Of a stretch of 64,000 bases of DNA, positions 43,201 through 52,900 are shown in pieces. Position 1 is the stretch's first letter. Every line of letters begins with the position of its first letter. The notes beneath the pieces were generated by a model. It did no database searches. It had not been told where the DNA came from and saw nothing but the letters and a program-made list of their open reading frames with translations. This DNA comes from Flavobacterium ajazii (GTDB lineage: Bacteria > Bacteroidota > Bacteroidia > Flavobacteriales > Flavobacteriaceae): assembly GCF_010614725.1 (NCBI RefSeq), contig NZ_JAAEHL010000002.1, forward strand, positions 496,001-560,000, written 5' to 3'. The position numbers were made by a program, and so were the translations under genes.

Positions 43201-43382
43201 AAATCGGGAATCTGGTTTCCTTTTGCATCAGCGGTACGCTCGAGTTTTCCTTCTTTTGATTTTGTAATATCGGGGAATGTGTTTTGTGCCGTGCTGATAT
43301 TGGCACTAAAGAAAATAACAAAACAGGACAACATAAGTAAATCCTGTTTTGTTATGATATTTTTGAGTTGAATAAAATTCAT
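40230..43382 (-). CDS. Bimodular pectin-active candidate: right-handed beta-helix plus TIM-like domain (DUF6298/DUF4955-type)
   Basis: This 1050-residue secreted protein has a signal peptide ending NISTAQ. After a PDFSFAGYKAS linker, residues about 85-505 form a right-handed beta-helix of the pectate-lyase/GH28-like superfamily (HIDGDATKTIQTAIEYV, GIVLRGSGSGNNGTIL, RITVEDCISLNP). Residues about 600-960 form a separate alpha/beta domain with candidate catalytic acids Glu732 (LLNENYFQHN), Glu816 (LTSAEYTGP) and Asp870 (VIDIRYWYY), resembling a TIM-barrel glycosidase. A final sandwich runs about 975-1050. I believe the second half is what databases call DUF6298 or DUF4955; this is from memory. 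Neither half has an assigned activity that I know of. Context with GH140, GH28 and PL1 suggests cleavage of a substituted galacturonan. Confidence 0.75.
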   Translation of the reverse strand: MNFIQLKNIITKQDLLMLSCFVIFFSANISTAQNTFPDITKSKEGKLERTADAKGNQIPDFSFAGYKASSVAIPDVAIKVFVPHIDGDATKTIQTAIEYVAKLKADATGFKGTVLLDKGTFKVSGEINIKESGIVLRGSGSGNNGTILLGTTINRKAIVNISGINNRVFKETTELATNYTPLGATVLTVKNGNAFKKGDHIVINTPITKNWIELLGTADYGGESGWIGWKADDFVIRADREITNVQGNKITIDSPLTNALEEELSKSTVVNYIWFGRINNVGVENLTLKSEYDTTNPKDEQHRWTGISVENAEDVWVRQVNFEQFAGSAVSILKTAKRITVEDCISLNPISEIASHRRNTFYTEGQQTLFQRCYSEFGYNDFVVGGYATAGPNVFLQCESHLPYSFSGSVGSWATGILFDVSLIDGNAISFKNKEQDGRGLGWNVANSVIWETSASKIENYNPPTANNWAFGVWAQWAGNGHWKDVNNHISPRSLFYALLQQRLGKLPMDAQIMDLGSEPSSSPTIEQATVLTAEAYKLNETLKEFITKASTRNPISIDYVKAKRIDEVKADAVTNTNTDKITLTNGLLTTSKGVITGEVVDVPWWRGSLRESEVSKSRPHITRFVPGHYGLGYTDNLEETVNYLVENNKSAIDHNYGLWYEQRMADHERIRRIDADVWAPFYEQPFDRSGQGIAWDHLSKYDLTRYNAFYWNRLKTFAELAGQKNKILLNENYFQHNILEAGAHWASSSWRPANNINTTGLPEPPPYAGDKRIFLAEQFYDVKNADIRKLHVAFIEKNLENFKDNANVLQLTSAEYTGPLSFMQFWIDVIANYEKSHQNESKIALSATKDVQDAILNDSERVKTVDVIDIRYWYYREDGTLYAPEGGKNLAPRQHARKIKTGKETDDQVYRAVREYREKYPEKAVLYSTMGAPRFGWPALMAGASLANVPKIELSAFHSALTGMKFAEGTTFSDKLWTLENKGNAYLFYLKNDQDVSVDLSNQKGTFEVYAINASNGNITKKANISGGKQVVIPQSEIKEKVLFVVKKN

Positions 43383-43408
43383 TTTAATTTTAGATTTCTT
43401 TTAGAATG

Positions 43409-43485
43409 TAGAAAATAGAATAAAGAATATAGATTTTCTCATGATGAGTTCTCTCTTTTTTCTATTCTCTATATTCTATTTTCTA
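43409..43485. repeat. AT-rich inverted repeat between beta-helix and pectate lyase genes
   Basis: TAGAAAATAGAATAAAGAAT followed by ATAG is mirrored by CTATATTCTATTTTCTA with one small interruption. It fills most of the 132-bp gap and could form a weak hairpin. Low complexity makes the boundary uncertain. Confidence 0.5.
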
Positions 43486-43514
43486 TAATTTTTTCTTCTA
43501 TTCTCTATTAATCT

Positions 43515-45215
43515 TTACTGCAATAAAACTTTAGACAATGTATCTGTATTATTTTCTGATTTTGTCCAGTCTGTTTTACTGTTTGGATCAATTCCGTTGA
43601 AATATTTCTCTAAGTTGGTGTATCCGTCACCGTTGCTGTCTTTGTTGGCATCGGAAGCGTCATTCGGATTTAAGCCAAATTTCTTTTCCCAGGCATCCGG
43701 AATTCCGTCGTTATCTGAATCTTTATAGGCTTTTCCTTTGTATTCCGGATAACCTCCAACCTGGTTCGGATGTGTGATAATACCTTTTTTATATGAATCG
43801 GCAGGTAATCTTCTTTTGATGAATTCTTTACCAATTGTATTTTCCAGACCGTCTTTTACTTCTATTTTTCCGGTACGAACCTGTTTGATCACTCTTTCGT
43901 CAACAGCGTCTCTTTTTGGTAAAGTGGCTCCTACATTATTCAATACAAAATCATAAGCCTGCTCTGCTTTCATGATTGAAATTGGTGGCATTGCAAAAGC
44001 TTTTGGGTATTTTATTTGTGCCAGAAAGTCTTTGGTTGCTTCTGCTGACTGGTCTTCCAATTGTACTCCGCCATTCCAGTTATCAGCTGTTACTTCAGGA
44101 GAATTCACTATGTAATTCCCATCAACGAAAGCTTTTCCGTATTGTTTTGGGCTGATATAACCTGATTCCGGTTTGATGATTCTATAACGAATCGGCTGAT
44201 CGGCTGGCGTAATTGGTCCTGGTTTGAAATAATTATTGATAATGTTGTATTGCGAACGGTAATCACCACCATCAAGCGTACGGTTCCACCAATTGAAAAC
44301 AACATTATTCACAAAGTTAAAACTTCCGTACATTCCAACTGAGGCATTTCTCGAAATATTATCGGCCCATAAATTACGGATAAACATACTATTCAAACCA
44401 CCAATAGTACTTCCGAAAGCGTGATTGTAAGTATCCAGACCTTCTGCTGAAATGGTATTTTGAATGGTCACATTAACAGCCGGCAGTTTTTCTAATTTTG
44501 ATTTTTCATTTGCCTGAAACTGGTGACGATACAACGAAATATTTTCGTCTAATCCCCAGCTCATGGAACAGTGATCGATAATTACGTTTCCGATTACGTT
44601 TCCTCCCAAAGCATCGTCACGACGGGTCACTTCGGTTTCTCCACGGCGAAAACGCATATAGCGGATGATAATATCGTGTGTGTCTAATAAAACAGATTCT
44701 CCCGCAACACAGATTCCGTCACCCGGAGCGGTTTGTCCTGCAATCGTGATGTAAGGCGCACGAACGGTAATTGGTTTTTTAAGGCGAATGATTCCCGAAA
44801 CATTAAATACTACGGTACGAGCTCCAACAGCTTCGAGCGCTTCACGAAAAGTTCCTTTTCCGCTGTCTTCTAAACTTGTGACAACAAATATTTTACCTCC
44901 ACGGCCACCTGGCGTCTGAGCTCCGCCTCCCATTGCACCGGGAAAAGCAGGAATATCGGCATGAACTAAATCGGTTGGTAATGATGCCCAAGGCACATAA
45001 GGACGTCCTTGTAAAGCTTCGGCTTTGATGATGTTTTCATTGGCTTTCCAAATCTGATCCAAACGATCACTTTCGGCCTTCATCATCGCATCAGTTTTTT
45101 CCTGAAGCGTTTTTGGAATATCAGGATACTGAGCATAGGCTGATGAAAAAAAAGAACAAAAGGACACTGCCATAATTGTTCTTCTAAGAATGTTTTTTTG
45201 GAAATTGTTCTGCAT
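43515..45215 (-). CDS. PL1-type pectate lyase with C-terminal calcium-repeat segment (copy A)
   Basis: This 566-residue secreted protein has a signal peptide ending FSSAYAQ. The parallel beta-helix starts AFPGAMGGGAQTPGGRGGKI, with VVTSLEDSGKGTFREAL, ITIAGQTAPGDGICV, HDIIIRYMRFRRGE and VIIDHCSMSWGLDEN, the motif series of the bacterial pectate lyase group related to PL1. Near the C-terminus (about 490-545), DSDNDGIPDAWEKKFGLNP and DSNGDGYTNLEKYFNG form thrombospondin-type-3-like calcium loops. It should cleave homogalacturonan by calcium-dependent beta-elimination. It has a close paralogue at 46070-47779, with a DUF3826 gene between, so the trio may have arisen by duplication. Confidence 0.9.
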   Translation of the reverse strand: MQNNFQKNILRRTIMAVSFCSFFSSAYAQYPDIPKTLQEKTDAMMKAESDRLDQIWKANENIIKAEALQGRPYVPWASLPTDLVHADIPAFPGAMGGGAQTPGGRGGKIFVVTSLEDSGKGTFREALEAVGARTVVFNVSGIIRLKKPITVRAPYITIAGQTAPGDGICVAGESVLLDTHDIIIRYMRFRRGETEVTRRDDALGGNVIGNVIIDHCSMSWGLDENISLYRHQFQANEKSKLEKLPAVNVTIQNTISAEGLDTYNHAFGSTIGGLNSMFIRNLWADNISRNASVGMYGSFNFVNNVVFNWWNRTLDGGDYRSQYNIINNYFKPGPITPADQPIRYRIIKPESGYISPKQYGKAFVDGNYIVNSPEVTADNWNGGVQLEDQSAEATKDFLAQIKYPKAFAMPPISIMKAEQAYDFVLNNVGATLPKRDAVDERVIKQVRTGKIEVKDGLENTIGKEFIKRRLPADSYKKGIITHPNQVGGYPEYKGKAYKDSDNDGIPDAWEKKFGLNPNDASDANKDSNGDGYTNLEKYFNGIDPNSKTDWTKSENNTDTLSKVLLQ

Positions 45216-45316
45216 GAGTTAGTCTGAAATTTATAAGTTAGACTAGTTGGATACTGTAATCGATAAAAGGTTTAATTTAAAAATGTTAAAATTACACTTA
45301 TTATTAAAAATAGCTG

Positions 45317-45988
45317 TTATTCCTTCTTTTTATTTTTTTCTTTTTCGGCAATACGTTTATTCCAGCCTTCACGTTCTTTGGTCAAATCATAACCTTCTTT
45401 AGACAAGTAATTGTTGATTCTTCCTTTGTATTTACCAAACCAGGCATGCTTTTCTTTCGATGAACCACCATCCATAGCATGTTCTCTTGCTTCAACTAAA
45501 GCATCATAAATATACTTTTTTTGGACTTCGGTCAAAGTTGGTATCATATCATTGTAAGCCGTTACCGTAATTGGAAGTACTCCATAAGTCATTCCGTCTT
45601 TTACCTCGGTAATTTTTGCTTCGTTTAACTGAGTTCCTAATTTTTTCAAATAAGATTTATGCAGTTTGTCAATTGATTTGTCGGCATCGGCTTTCAATTT
45701 ATCAATTTTCTCGTTTTGCTTATCTTTTGCTAAACTGCTGTCTTCTTTTACTTTTTTAACTTCTACATCTCTAGTATCCTGAATTTTACTCAAATCACGA
45801 AACTGCTGTGCAATGATATTCGTTACAGCGGTTTCTTTTTCTTTGTTATTCAAGGCCAATTTCTCGACAATTTTTGCCGCTCTTTCGTTCGTAACCTTGA
45901 TATATTCCGGATCTGCGTATTGTTGTGCACTTAATTTGCAAAAGGCGAAAAACAAAAACAGCAGACTTATTTTTTTTATCGACATCAT
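45317..45988 (-). CDS. DUF3826 secreted protein
   Basis: This 223-residue protein has a signal peptide (ISLLFLFFAFCKLSAQ). The mature part is highly charged and helical: ADPEYIKVTNERAAKIVEKL, then a long Lys/Asp/Glu coiled-coil-like stretch (about 75-125), and a conserved C-terminal part with YGVLPITVTAYNDMIP, EHAMDGGSSKEKHAWFGKYK and GRINNYLSKEGYDL. This matches DUF3826, which is frequent beside pectin-degrading genes in Bacteroidetes and has no known function. Its position between two pectate lyase paralogues suggests a periplasmic accessory or binding role; no catalytic residues are evident. Two adjacent ATGs (45983-45988) make the start uncertain by one codon. Confidence 0.85.
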   Translation of the reverse strand: MMSIKKISLLFLFFAFCKLSAQQYADPEYIKVTNERAAKIVEKLALNNKEKETAVTNIIAQQFRDLSKIQDTRDVEVKKVKEDSSLAKDKQNEKIDKLKADADKSIDKLHKSYLKKLGTQLNEAKITEVKDGMTYGVLPITVTAYNDMIPTLTEVQKKYIYDALVEAREHAMDGGSSKEKHAWFGKYKGRINNYLSKEGYDLTKEREGWNKRIAEKEKNKKKE

Positions 45989-46016
45989 CTTATTTATTAT
46001 TTTAGTTTAAAGTCAA

Positions 46017-46057
46017 AGGTCATAAAGTCAAAAGTTTTATCTTAAACTTTATGACCT
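46017..46057 (-). terminator. Hairpin after pectate lyase B
   Basis: AGGTCATAAAGT and ACTTTATGACCT form a 12-bp stem with a 17-nt loop, 12 bp past the stop codon of the gene at 46070. No strong T-run follows on the minus strand, so terminator function is uncertain; it could also be a processing site or dispersed palindrome. Confidence 0.4.
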
Positions 46058-46069
46058 AACTTTACTTTT

Positions 46070-47779
46070 TTAATTTAAATCTAACAAAGGTCTTACCAAA
46101 GTTTCTTTATTATTAGCTAAATCTGTCCAGTCTACTTTGATGGCAGGGTTTACACCATTGATGTAATCTTCAATGTTAGAATAGCCATCACCGTTTAAAT
46201 CTCCTTTTGCATCAGATGGATCTTTTGGATTCAGACCGTATTTTTTCTCCCATGCATCCGGCATACCGTCTTTGTCTGTATCAACATAAGGTTTTCCTTT
46301 GTATTCAGGATATCCGCCTACCTGCGAAATGTCTGTAATGATTCCTTGTTTGTATGAATCCATCGGCAAACGTCTGTGTTCAAACTGATAGAAAGTCTTT
46401 TTCTCTAAACCTTTTGCATATTCAGGAACTCCTGTTTTAACAGTTCTTACGATTCTTTCGTCAACTTTATCTCTGATTGGCAAAGTAGCTCCCACATTTT
46501 TCAGCACGAATTCATAAGCTTCATCTGCTTTCATAAAAGGACGAAACCAAGGCATTGGGAAAGGTTTGTCGCTTTTCATTTTATCGAAATAGGTTTTAGC
46601 TTCATCATAGCCCATTAATTCCCCTTTTTTGTTTTCAATCTGAATACCTCCGTCCCAGTTGTCTTTGGTTACCTTATCGTTATTGTTAACGATATTTCCG
46701 TTTACATAAGCTCTTCCAAAAACCATATAAGGCAGTTTGCTCCTTCCTGATTCCGGTTTTAAGATTCTATAACTGATAGGCTCATTTAAATTCGTTACAG
46801 GTCCCGGTTTGTAAAAGTTGTTGATGATATTATAATTAGCTGTATAATCACCACCATCTGTTGATCTGTTATACCAGTTGAAAACAACATTATTTACAAA
46901 ATTGAAAATTCCGTTCCATCCGATAGACGGGTTTCGACCTGCATTGTTTGCCCACATATTTCTCATGAAAGAGCAGTTTTCTCCACCCAGAGTACTTCCA
47001 AAAGCATGGTTGTACGTATCCAGAGCTTCTCCGAATAAACTGTTTTGAATGGTAATGTTTACTGTACCTACTTTAACTTCCGGATAACCAGCACCAGGAT
47101 TATACATATGTCTGTACATAGACATGTTTTCATCTAATCCCCAAGTTGCAGAAACGTGGTCGATCATGATATTTCCAACAGGGTTTCCTCCGATAGCGTC
47201 ATCACGACGACCTACAAAAGTTTCTCCTCTGCGAAAACGCATGTGCCTGATTACAACATCATGAGTATCAATCCACACTGATTCACCAGCCACACAGATA
47301 CCATCACCCGGAGCAGTTTGTCCTGCAATTGTGATATAAGGTGCACGAATGATTAACGGGCTCTTGATTCTGATAATTCCTGACACATTGAATACTACAA
47401 TCCTTGCTCCACCTTGTTCACAAGCCTCACGTAAAGTTCCCGGCCCACGATCTTCCAAGCTTGTTACAACATAGACATTTCCGCCACGTCCTCCAAAAGC
47501 GTACATACCTCCTCCTTCAGCTCCTGGAAAAGCAGGTATAGACGCCTGTGGTAAATCTGTTGGTCTTGATGCCCATGGAATAAAAGGTTTACCGTGTTTC
47601 GCTTCTTCTTCAATGACAACTAATGCTTTTTCCCAGGCTTCGTCAGAAAGTCTGTTGGCTTCCTTAATAATTGCGTCTTGTTGTTCCTTAATTTCGGGGC
47701 TAATTTTTGGGTATTGGGCAAAACATTTTATGCTTCCCAAAAGCAAAAGAGGCAATACAAATAATGCTGAATTTTTCAT
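46070..47779 (-). CDS. PL1-type pectate lyase with C-terminal calcium-repeat segment (copy B)
   Basis: This secreted protein has about 569 residues. The ATG at 47777-47779 is chosen because it begins a clean signal peptide (MKNSALFVLPLLLLGSIKCF, cleavage near CFAQ); the frame is open to 47812, but that extension is polar. The motif series parallels copy A: AFPGAEGGGMYAFGGRGGNV, VVTSLEDRGPGTLREAC, GQTAPGDGICVAGESV, VVIRHMRFRRGETF, IDHVSATWGLDENMS. DTDKDGMPDAWEKKYGLNP and DLNGDGYSNIEDYING calcium loops follow near the end. It is predicted to cut homogalacturonan by beta-elimination. It is the first enzyme gene downstream of susD and is separated from it by a strong terminator-like hairpin, so its expression may differ from that of susCD. 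Confidence 0.9.
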   Translation of the reverse strand: MKNSALFVLPLLLLGSIKCFAQYPKISPEIKEQQDAIIKEANRLSDEAWEKALVVIEEEAKHGKPFIPWASRPTDLPQASIPAFPGAEGGGMYAFGGRGGNVYVVTSLEDRGPGTLREACEQGGARIVVFNVSGIIRIKSPLIIRAPYITIAGQTAPGDGICVAGESVWIDTHDVVIRHMRFRRGETFVGRRDDAIGGNPVGNIMIDHVSATWGLDENMSMYRHMYNPGAGYPEVKVGTVNITIQNSLFGEALDTYNHAFGSTLGGENCSFMRNMWANNAGRNPSIGWNGIFNFVNNVVFNWYNRSTDGGDYTANYNIINNFYKPGPVTNLNEPISYRILKPESGRSKLPYMVFGRAYVNGNIVNNNDKVTKDNWDGGIQIENKKGELMGYDEAKTYFDKMKSDKPFPMPWFRPFMKADEAYEFVLKNVGATLPIRDKVDERIVRTVKTGVPEYAKGLEKKTFYQFEHRRLPMDSYKQGIITDISQVGGYPEYKGKPYVDTDKDGMPDAWEKKYGLNPKDPSDAKGDLNGDGYSNIEDYINGVNPAIKVDWTDLANNKETLVRPLLDLN

Positions 47780-47813
47780 GTTAATTTTAATTTGATAATT
47801 CGATTTAAACAAA

Positions 47814-47844
47814 TCACCTGTATCTTTTGAAGAAATACAGGTGA
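47814..47844 (-). repeat. 5'-leader hairpin of pectate lyase B
   Basis: TCACCTGTAT pairs exactly with ATACAGGTGA around an 11-nt loop. It lies 35 bp upstream of the chosen ATG of the gene at 46070-47779 and downstream of the susD terminator, so it would sit in the leader or promoter of that gene. Confidence 0.5.
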
Positions 47845-47884
47845 AAAGTCTAATTTAATGTTAACGTTTTATTAAGGTATTAAT

Positions 47885-47914
47885 AAAAATGCCTGAAAAT
47901 TATCAGGCATTTTT
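47885..47914 (-). terminator. Intrinsic terminator after susD
   Basis: AAAAATGCCTGA-AAATTA-TCAGGCATTTTT forms a 12-bp perfect stem with a 6-nt loop and A/T flanks on both sides, 12 bp beyond the susD stop codon. This is the clearest rho-independent-type terminator in the window and should attenuate read-through from susCD into the lyase genes. Confidence 0.75.
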
Positions 47915-47926
47915 AAGTTTTAAAAT

Positions 47927-49936
47927 TTATTCTTGAAAATTATAAGTTCCTTGTTCTCCAGATGCACCATTCCAACCTTTATTTTGTATTAACCATGGGT
48001 TTTGTGCCAAAACAGTTTGAGAAAGCCCCATAATATAATAATTCGGTCTAAATAGAATATTAGTTGGTGTACCACTAACATCATCCATCGCTTTTGGCGG
48101 AGATTTCAACTCAAAGTTAGTCGTATAAAAAGTAGCTAAAGCTGTTATTTGAGTCTCGAAATTTGCAGCATCCGGATCTACTGATATTGTTGCACGTGCA
48201 GCAGTCAATGGATCTGTATTTACTGGGCTAAACCCATTCTTATAATGTAAATAATTCCCTATACGCTGTGTTCCGTTTATATCAGCAATACCAAGCTTTA
48301 CATTTGTAGCATCCTGATTTACAGAACTATCATCACTATATAACATCCAACGCTGGATATCCCAAAAACGTTTTCCTTCATAAGCCAACTCTACTCTACG
48401 TTCATACAGCACTGCTTCAATTGCAGCATATTTATCAGCCAATGTCCCAATTCCATAATTATCTGCTGAAGGAATCCCCACACGTTGTCTTATTTTTCCT
48501 AAATACGCTAAAGTATTTGATATATCTTGTTTAGCAGCGTAACATTCAGCAATATTCAACAACAACTCCGCATAACGGTATTCCATAATATCAGTACCTG
48601 AGTATTGAAAATTACTTGTATTAGCAACTGTAGGGCTTGACATCTTGCGAACAAAAGCAGGACTTGGAACATCATTACCCATACTAAACCCAAAAGCTGT
48701 ATTAGAAGCACTACTTACCGCCCAACGATATGCCCAAACAGTTGTTTGGACTGTAGCTCCTGTAGCATTATTATAAGGCCAAGCACAGCCTGAAAAACCA
48801 AAAGTTCTATAAAAACGTGGATCGCGATCTTTAAAAAACAAGAAATCATTATATGGATAAGTAGTAGAAGTTGTAGGGCGTTTTCCATCCTTCATAGGAA
48901 ACAAATCAATCATACGTTTAGGTACTTTTACACCACTACCAGCTACACCTCCCTGGCTAGCAAGTCGAATTGATTTTTCCCAAGAATTGTTTGAATACAA
49001 TGCTGTAGTACCATCAGCCAAAAGTTTAATAGTAATAGCTTCTTTATTAAAAGAGTTATTATTAATATAAAACATTTCTGCCCATTGTTTGGCGTTTGTT
49101 CCATACAAGCCATAGCCATCAGCAGTTAACTGTGTTTCAGCAGCTAATCCTGCTGCCAAAGCTTTATCCCAACGATCTGTTGCTGAATCCCAATTTTTAT
49201 TGAATAGTGGACTAGCATAAGTCAATAACACTCTTGATTTTTGAGCTAAAGCAGCACCTTTAGTAAAACGACCGTAATTAGCCGCATCCCAATTTGGAGG
49301 CAATAAAGTAGCCGCCTGATCTAAATCGGCAACTATTTGATTCACTACTTCAGTTACCGTAGCTCTGGGTAATTTAATGGATTCATCTGTTGGAGATGCT
49401 TCCTGAACTGTAGTTACAATAGGAACACCACCATACATGCGCATTAAATCAAAATATTGTAATCCACGTAAATAATATACTTGTCCTTTTATTTGATCAC
49501 GAAAAGTCTTTGATAAAGCGGCTCCAACTACATCCAATTTTTCCAACAAAAAATTACAATCCCTAATTCTGGTATAAGGTTCGTTTCTAAGTGTTGACCC
49601 TAAAGTAGTCCCATAATAGGTTGAACCATCCGCTGCATTTTGCAAAGTTACATTTGGATTAATTAGATTTGAAATTCCTCCCACTTCTTCTGTATAGGAG
49701 GTTTCAGCTGTAGTCCAAGAAGCTACCCTAACTGCCGTAGGTGTTTTATACCCATCATAAAAATCATAGTATAAATTATTTACGTATTGATTAACGCGGG
49801 TTTCACTTTCTAAAAAGCTCTCATCGTAGTATTTAAACTGCTTTTTTTCTTCTAAAAAATCATCACTACAAGACGAAGAAAACCCCAAAACCAGTAATAA
49901 TGAAACTACTATATATTTATTAAATCTTGTTTTCAT
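47927..49936 (-). CDS. SusD/RagB family starch-binding-like outer-membrane lipoprotein
   Basis: This lipoprotein has about 669 residues. The ATG at 49934-49936 starts the lipoprotein signal MKTRFNKYIVVSLLLVLG with lipobox SSSC followed by SDDFLEE, the usual SusD start; the frame is open upstream to 49987 but overlaps the susC end. It has SusD-typical segments: INLYYDFYDG-like N-terminus, RIRDCNFLLEKLD, KGQVYYLRGLQYFDLMRMYG, GGVPIV, and near the C-terminus RYAELLLNIAECYAAKQD, LYERRVELAYEGKRFWDIQRW. It binds the glycan at the cell surface and delivers it to the SusC channel. The gap to susC is 20 bp, so the two are co-transcribed. The target is inferred to be a pectic oligosaccharide. Confidence 0.95.
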   Translation of the reverse strand: MKTRFNKYIVVSLLLVLGFSSSCSDDFLEEKKQFKYYDESFLESETRVNQYVNNLYYDFYDGYKTPTAVRVASWTTAETSYTEEVGGISNLINPNVTLQNAADGSTYYGTTLGSTLRNEPYTRIRDCNFLLEKLDVVGAALSKTFRDQIKGQVYYLRGLQYFDLMRMYGGVPIVTTVQEASPTDESIKLPRATVTEVVNQIVADLDQAATLLPPNWDAANYGRFTKGAALAQKSRVLLTYASPLFNKNWDSATDRWDKALAAGLAAETQLTADGYGLYGTNAKQWAEMFYINNNSFNKEAITIKLLADGTTALYSNNSWEKSIRLASQGGVAGSGVKVPKRMIDLFPMKDGKRPTTSTTYPYNDFLFFKDRDPRFYRTFGFSGCAWPYNNATGATVQTTVWAYRWAVSSASNTAFGFSMGNDVPSPAFVRKMSSPTVANTSNFQYSGTDIMEYRYAELLLNIAECYAAKQDISNTLAYLGKIRQRVGIPSADNYGIGTLADKYAAIEAVLYERRVELAYEGKRFWDIQRWMLYSDDSSVNQDATNVKLGIADINGTQRIGNYLHYKNGFSPVNTDPLTAARATISVDPDAANFETQITALATFYTTNFELKSPPKAMDDVSGTPTNILFRPNYYIMGLSQTVLAQNPWLIQNKGWNGASGEQGTYNFQE

Positions 49937-49956
49937 AATTAAAATTAACTTTAAAA

Positions 49957-52900
49957 TTAGAATGTTACATTCATACTCAATGACCAAGTTCTAAGTGTTG
50001 GATACTTTGCAGTAGAATCATCATACATATTACGGTACTTTTTTGGATAAGGATTATACAAATCCCAAAGATTCTGACCAGTAATACCTAAATTAATGCC
50101 ATCAATCTTTGTAGATTTAAGTGATTCCTTTGGAATAGCAAAACCTACAGATAAATTTCTAACTACACATCTGAAATTATTTAATTGCCAGAAATCAGAT
50201 GGACTAAAATTCGTTGTTTGATACATATTTGGATATTTTCCATTTGGATTGGTGGTAGTATCATACATATCTGTCCAGAAAATCTCATGTGACCAGTCAT
50301 TATGCGTACCACTACTTGAAGTACCAATTCCTTGTTTTACTAAGTCTATAGTATTATATCCTCCCCAAGTGGTAGCAATTTGAGTTTTAAAATAAAAACT
50401 ATCGTATTTGAATCCAAGATTTGTGGTAAATCCATAGGTTATATTTTTATTAACCAATTTCACATAATCTTCATTACTGGCAATTTTCCCATCTGCAGGG
50501 GCCTGTTCTCCTGTAGTAGCGTTAAAAACACCTCCAACATCTTCATAAGCTAACATACCTTTTCTCATCATTGCTACATTTGTAGTTGTAAAATAACTTG
50601 GTGTACCTCCAACAGCAGCAGCACGTTCTGTTAAGTACTGCCAATAATTAGCAATATCCTCATCAGTACGCAGAATACCATCTCCTGTCGAAGTCTCTTT
50701 CCATGTTCTAAATCCCCAAACTGGATTAATCAAAGAATTACCCTCACGAATTGCGTTGAAAGACGGGTGTTGTAAAGCCCCTTCCGGATACTTTTGCACT
50801 TCATTATTACCAAAACCAAAGTTTACTCCTACATTATAACTTAATTTGTCTTTAATTTTATCATTCCAATTAACAGAAAACTCAGTTCCCCAGTCGTTAA
50901 CAGCTGCATAATTTTGTTCTGCTAACCCTCCTCCTACAGAAATTGGAGTTCCTGCCATACTTGCTAAACTAACCAACATATCAGTTGATTTATTATAATA
51001 ATAATCAGCAGATATTTGTAATCTATTATTTAAAACTGCTAAATCGATTCCATAATTTTGCTTAAGGCTAGCATCCCATCTAACCTCTGAATTTGGTGTA
51101 ATACGAGGTGTTATACCTGTTCCCAAAAGACCTCCTCCAGAACCAAATTGAGCTCCTTTATCGACAATTGGTTCATACAATTGCTGCCAAAGCCAAGGTC
51201 CAATAGCATCTTTTCCAGTTTTACCAATAGAATAACGCAGTTTTAAATTATTTACCCAGGAAACATTATCTGCAAACCATTTTTCTTTAGACACAACCCA
51301 ACCAAATTGGGCCCCTGGGAAAAAGCCCCAGTAATTTTTTGGAGCAAACTTAGTTGAAGCATCTGAGCGGAAAATGAATTCAGCTAAATACTTATCCTTA
51401 TAACTATAATTTAAGCGTCCTAAATAAGAAAGAGTACCTGATTCTACTTTTGTAGCTGTCGAATTACTACTTATTGGTCCTGCTGTAGTATAATCTCCCA
51501 AATAATCTTTTCCGGTACCTTCATAAGCCAAACGTAAATTTTTATTATTTAACTCAGAACGTTCCATACCAACCATCGCATCAATAGCATGATCACCAAA
51601 AGTTCTGTTATAGTTAACAAAAATATTAGACTGAATCATTTTGTCTACGTCACTATAATAGTACACTCTGGACTGAGCACTATTCGTTTCAATAAGATAA
51701 TCACCATTTGGATTAGTAGTAAGATCATAAATTGTAGGATCGGCAGCAGAAGCCAAATGATTACCAATTGTCTCATAATTTCTTATTCTAGCCAAATCAA
51801 ATGGCAATTGTGCTTGTTCAGTATTAGCACTTGATTGAGTTCTGGCATAACTTCCTTTAATAGACATTCCTTTAATAAAAGGCACTTTATAAGTCAAATT
51901 CAAATTCACATTATAAGAAAAGTCTTCATCAGTTTGTTTACCAGCATCCAGGGCTGCAAAATAATTCCAACCTGCAATAGTCCCTCTGTTATTAGCGCTA
52001 CCTAAGTTAGCATCTGTACGAGCAAACGGGGACATCCAATATTCTTTACCATTTACAGTAGTTTGCCAAGGAATGTATTTTGGCATATGCAACAAATACA
52101 TATAATCTGCCTGTTCTCCTGAAGAAAGGGAACCAAAACTACTATCGTTTAGATTTGCAGATGCTTTCGTAAATGATTTTTGAGTATCGGTTGAAGTTCC
52201 GGAAACCGAAGCTGAAAGTTCTAAATTATTTGTCACTTTTATTGTAGTACCTGTACGGAAATTCCATTTTTTATAATCTTGGTTTCCTAAATTGGCTCCC
52301 TGAGTAAAAAATGCTCCACCAGCAAAATAAGTAACCTTATCAGTACCACCGCTTACATTAAGAACGTGTCTTTGTTGCAAAGCTGGTTTCCATGCTTTCT
52401 TCAACCAATCATAATCCAAACCTTTCATTTCTTCTAATTCGTCTTGAGAAAAATATTTGGATTGATTCGCCTCCAAATTAGAACTTAAAAATCTGTTTTT
52501 CCAAACCCCATGCTCATAAGCATTCATTGTTTTTTGATGACTTACCGCATCATTCACAGCAAATTGAGCATAATAAGAAAGTTTAGCTTTACCCTCTTTT
52601 CCCCTTTTTGTTTTCACAATAATAGCTCCCTGAGAAGCACGAGCACCATAAATGGCAGCAGAACCGTCTTTCAAAATCGTAATATTCTCAATTTCTGAAG
52701 GATCCAATCTATTAAAAGCCTCTTGTGTAGGCAAACCGCTTTGAGGATCAATTTGCACCATATCATCAATTACGATCAAAGGAACTTTAAATAATGAGGT
52801 AGCATTTGTAAATCCAAAAGATTGACGGATAGTAATATCCGCAGCCCCACCTGGACGGCTAGATCCATTTGCATTATTAACATTTACTCCTGGAGTTAAC

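Noticed and set aside
49937..49987. Upstream extension of the SusD reading frame into susC
   Set aside because: The lipoprotein signal starts at the internal Met (49934-49936); the extension would place a second hydrophobic stretch before it and overlap the susC end.
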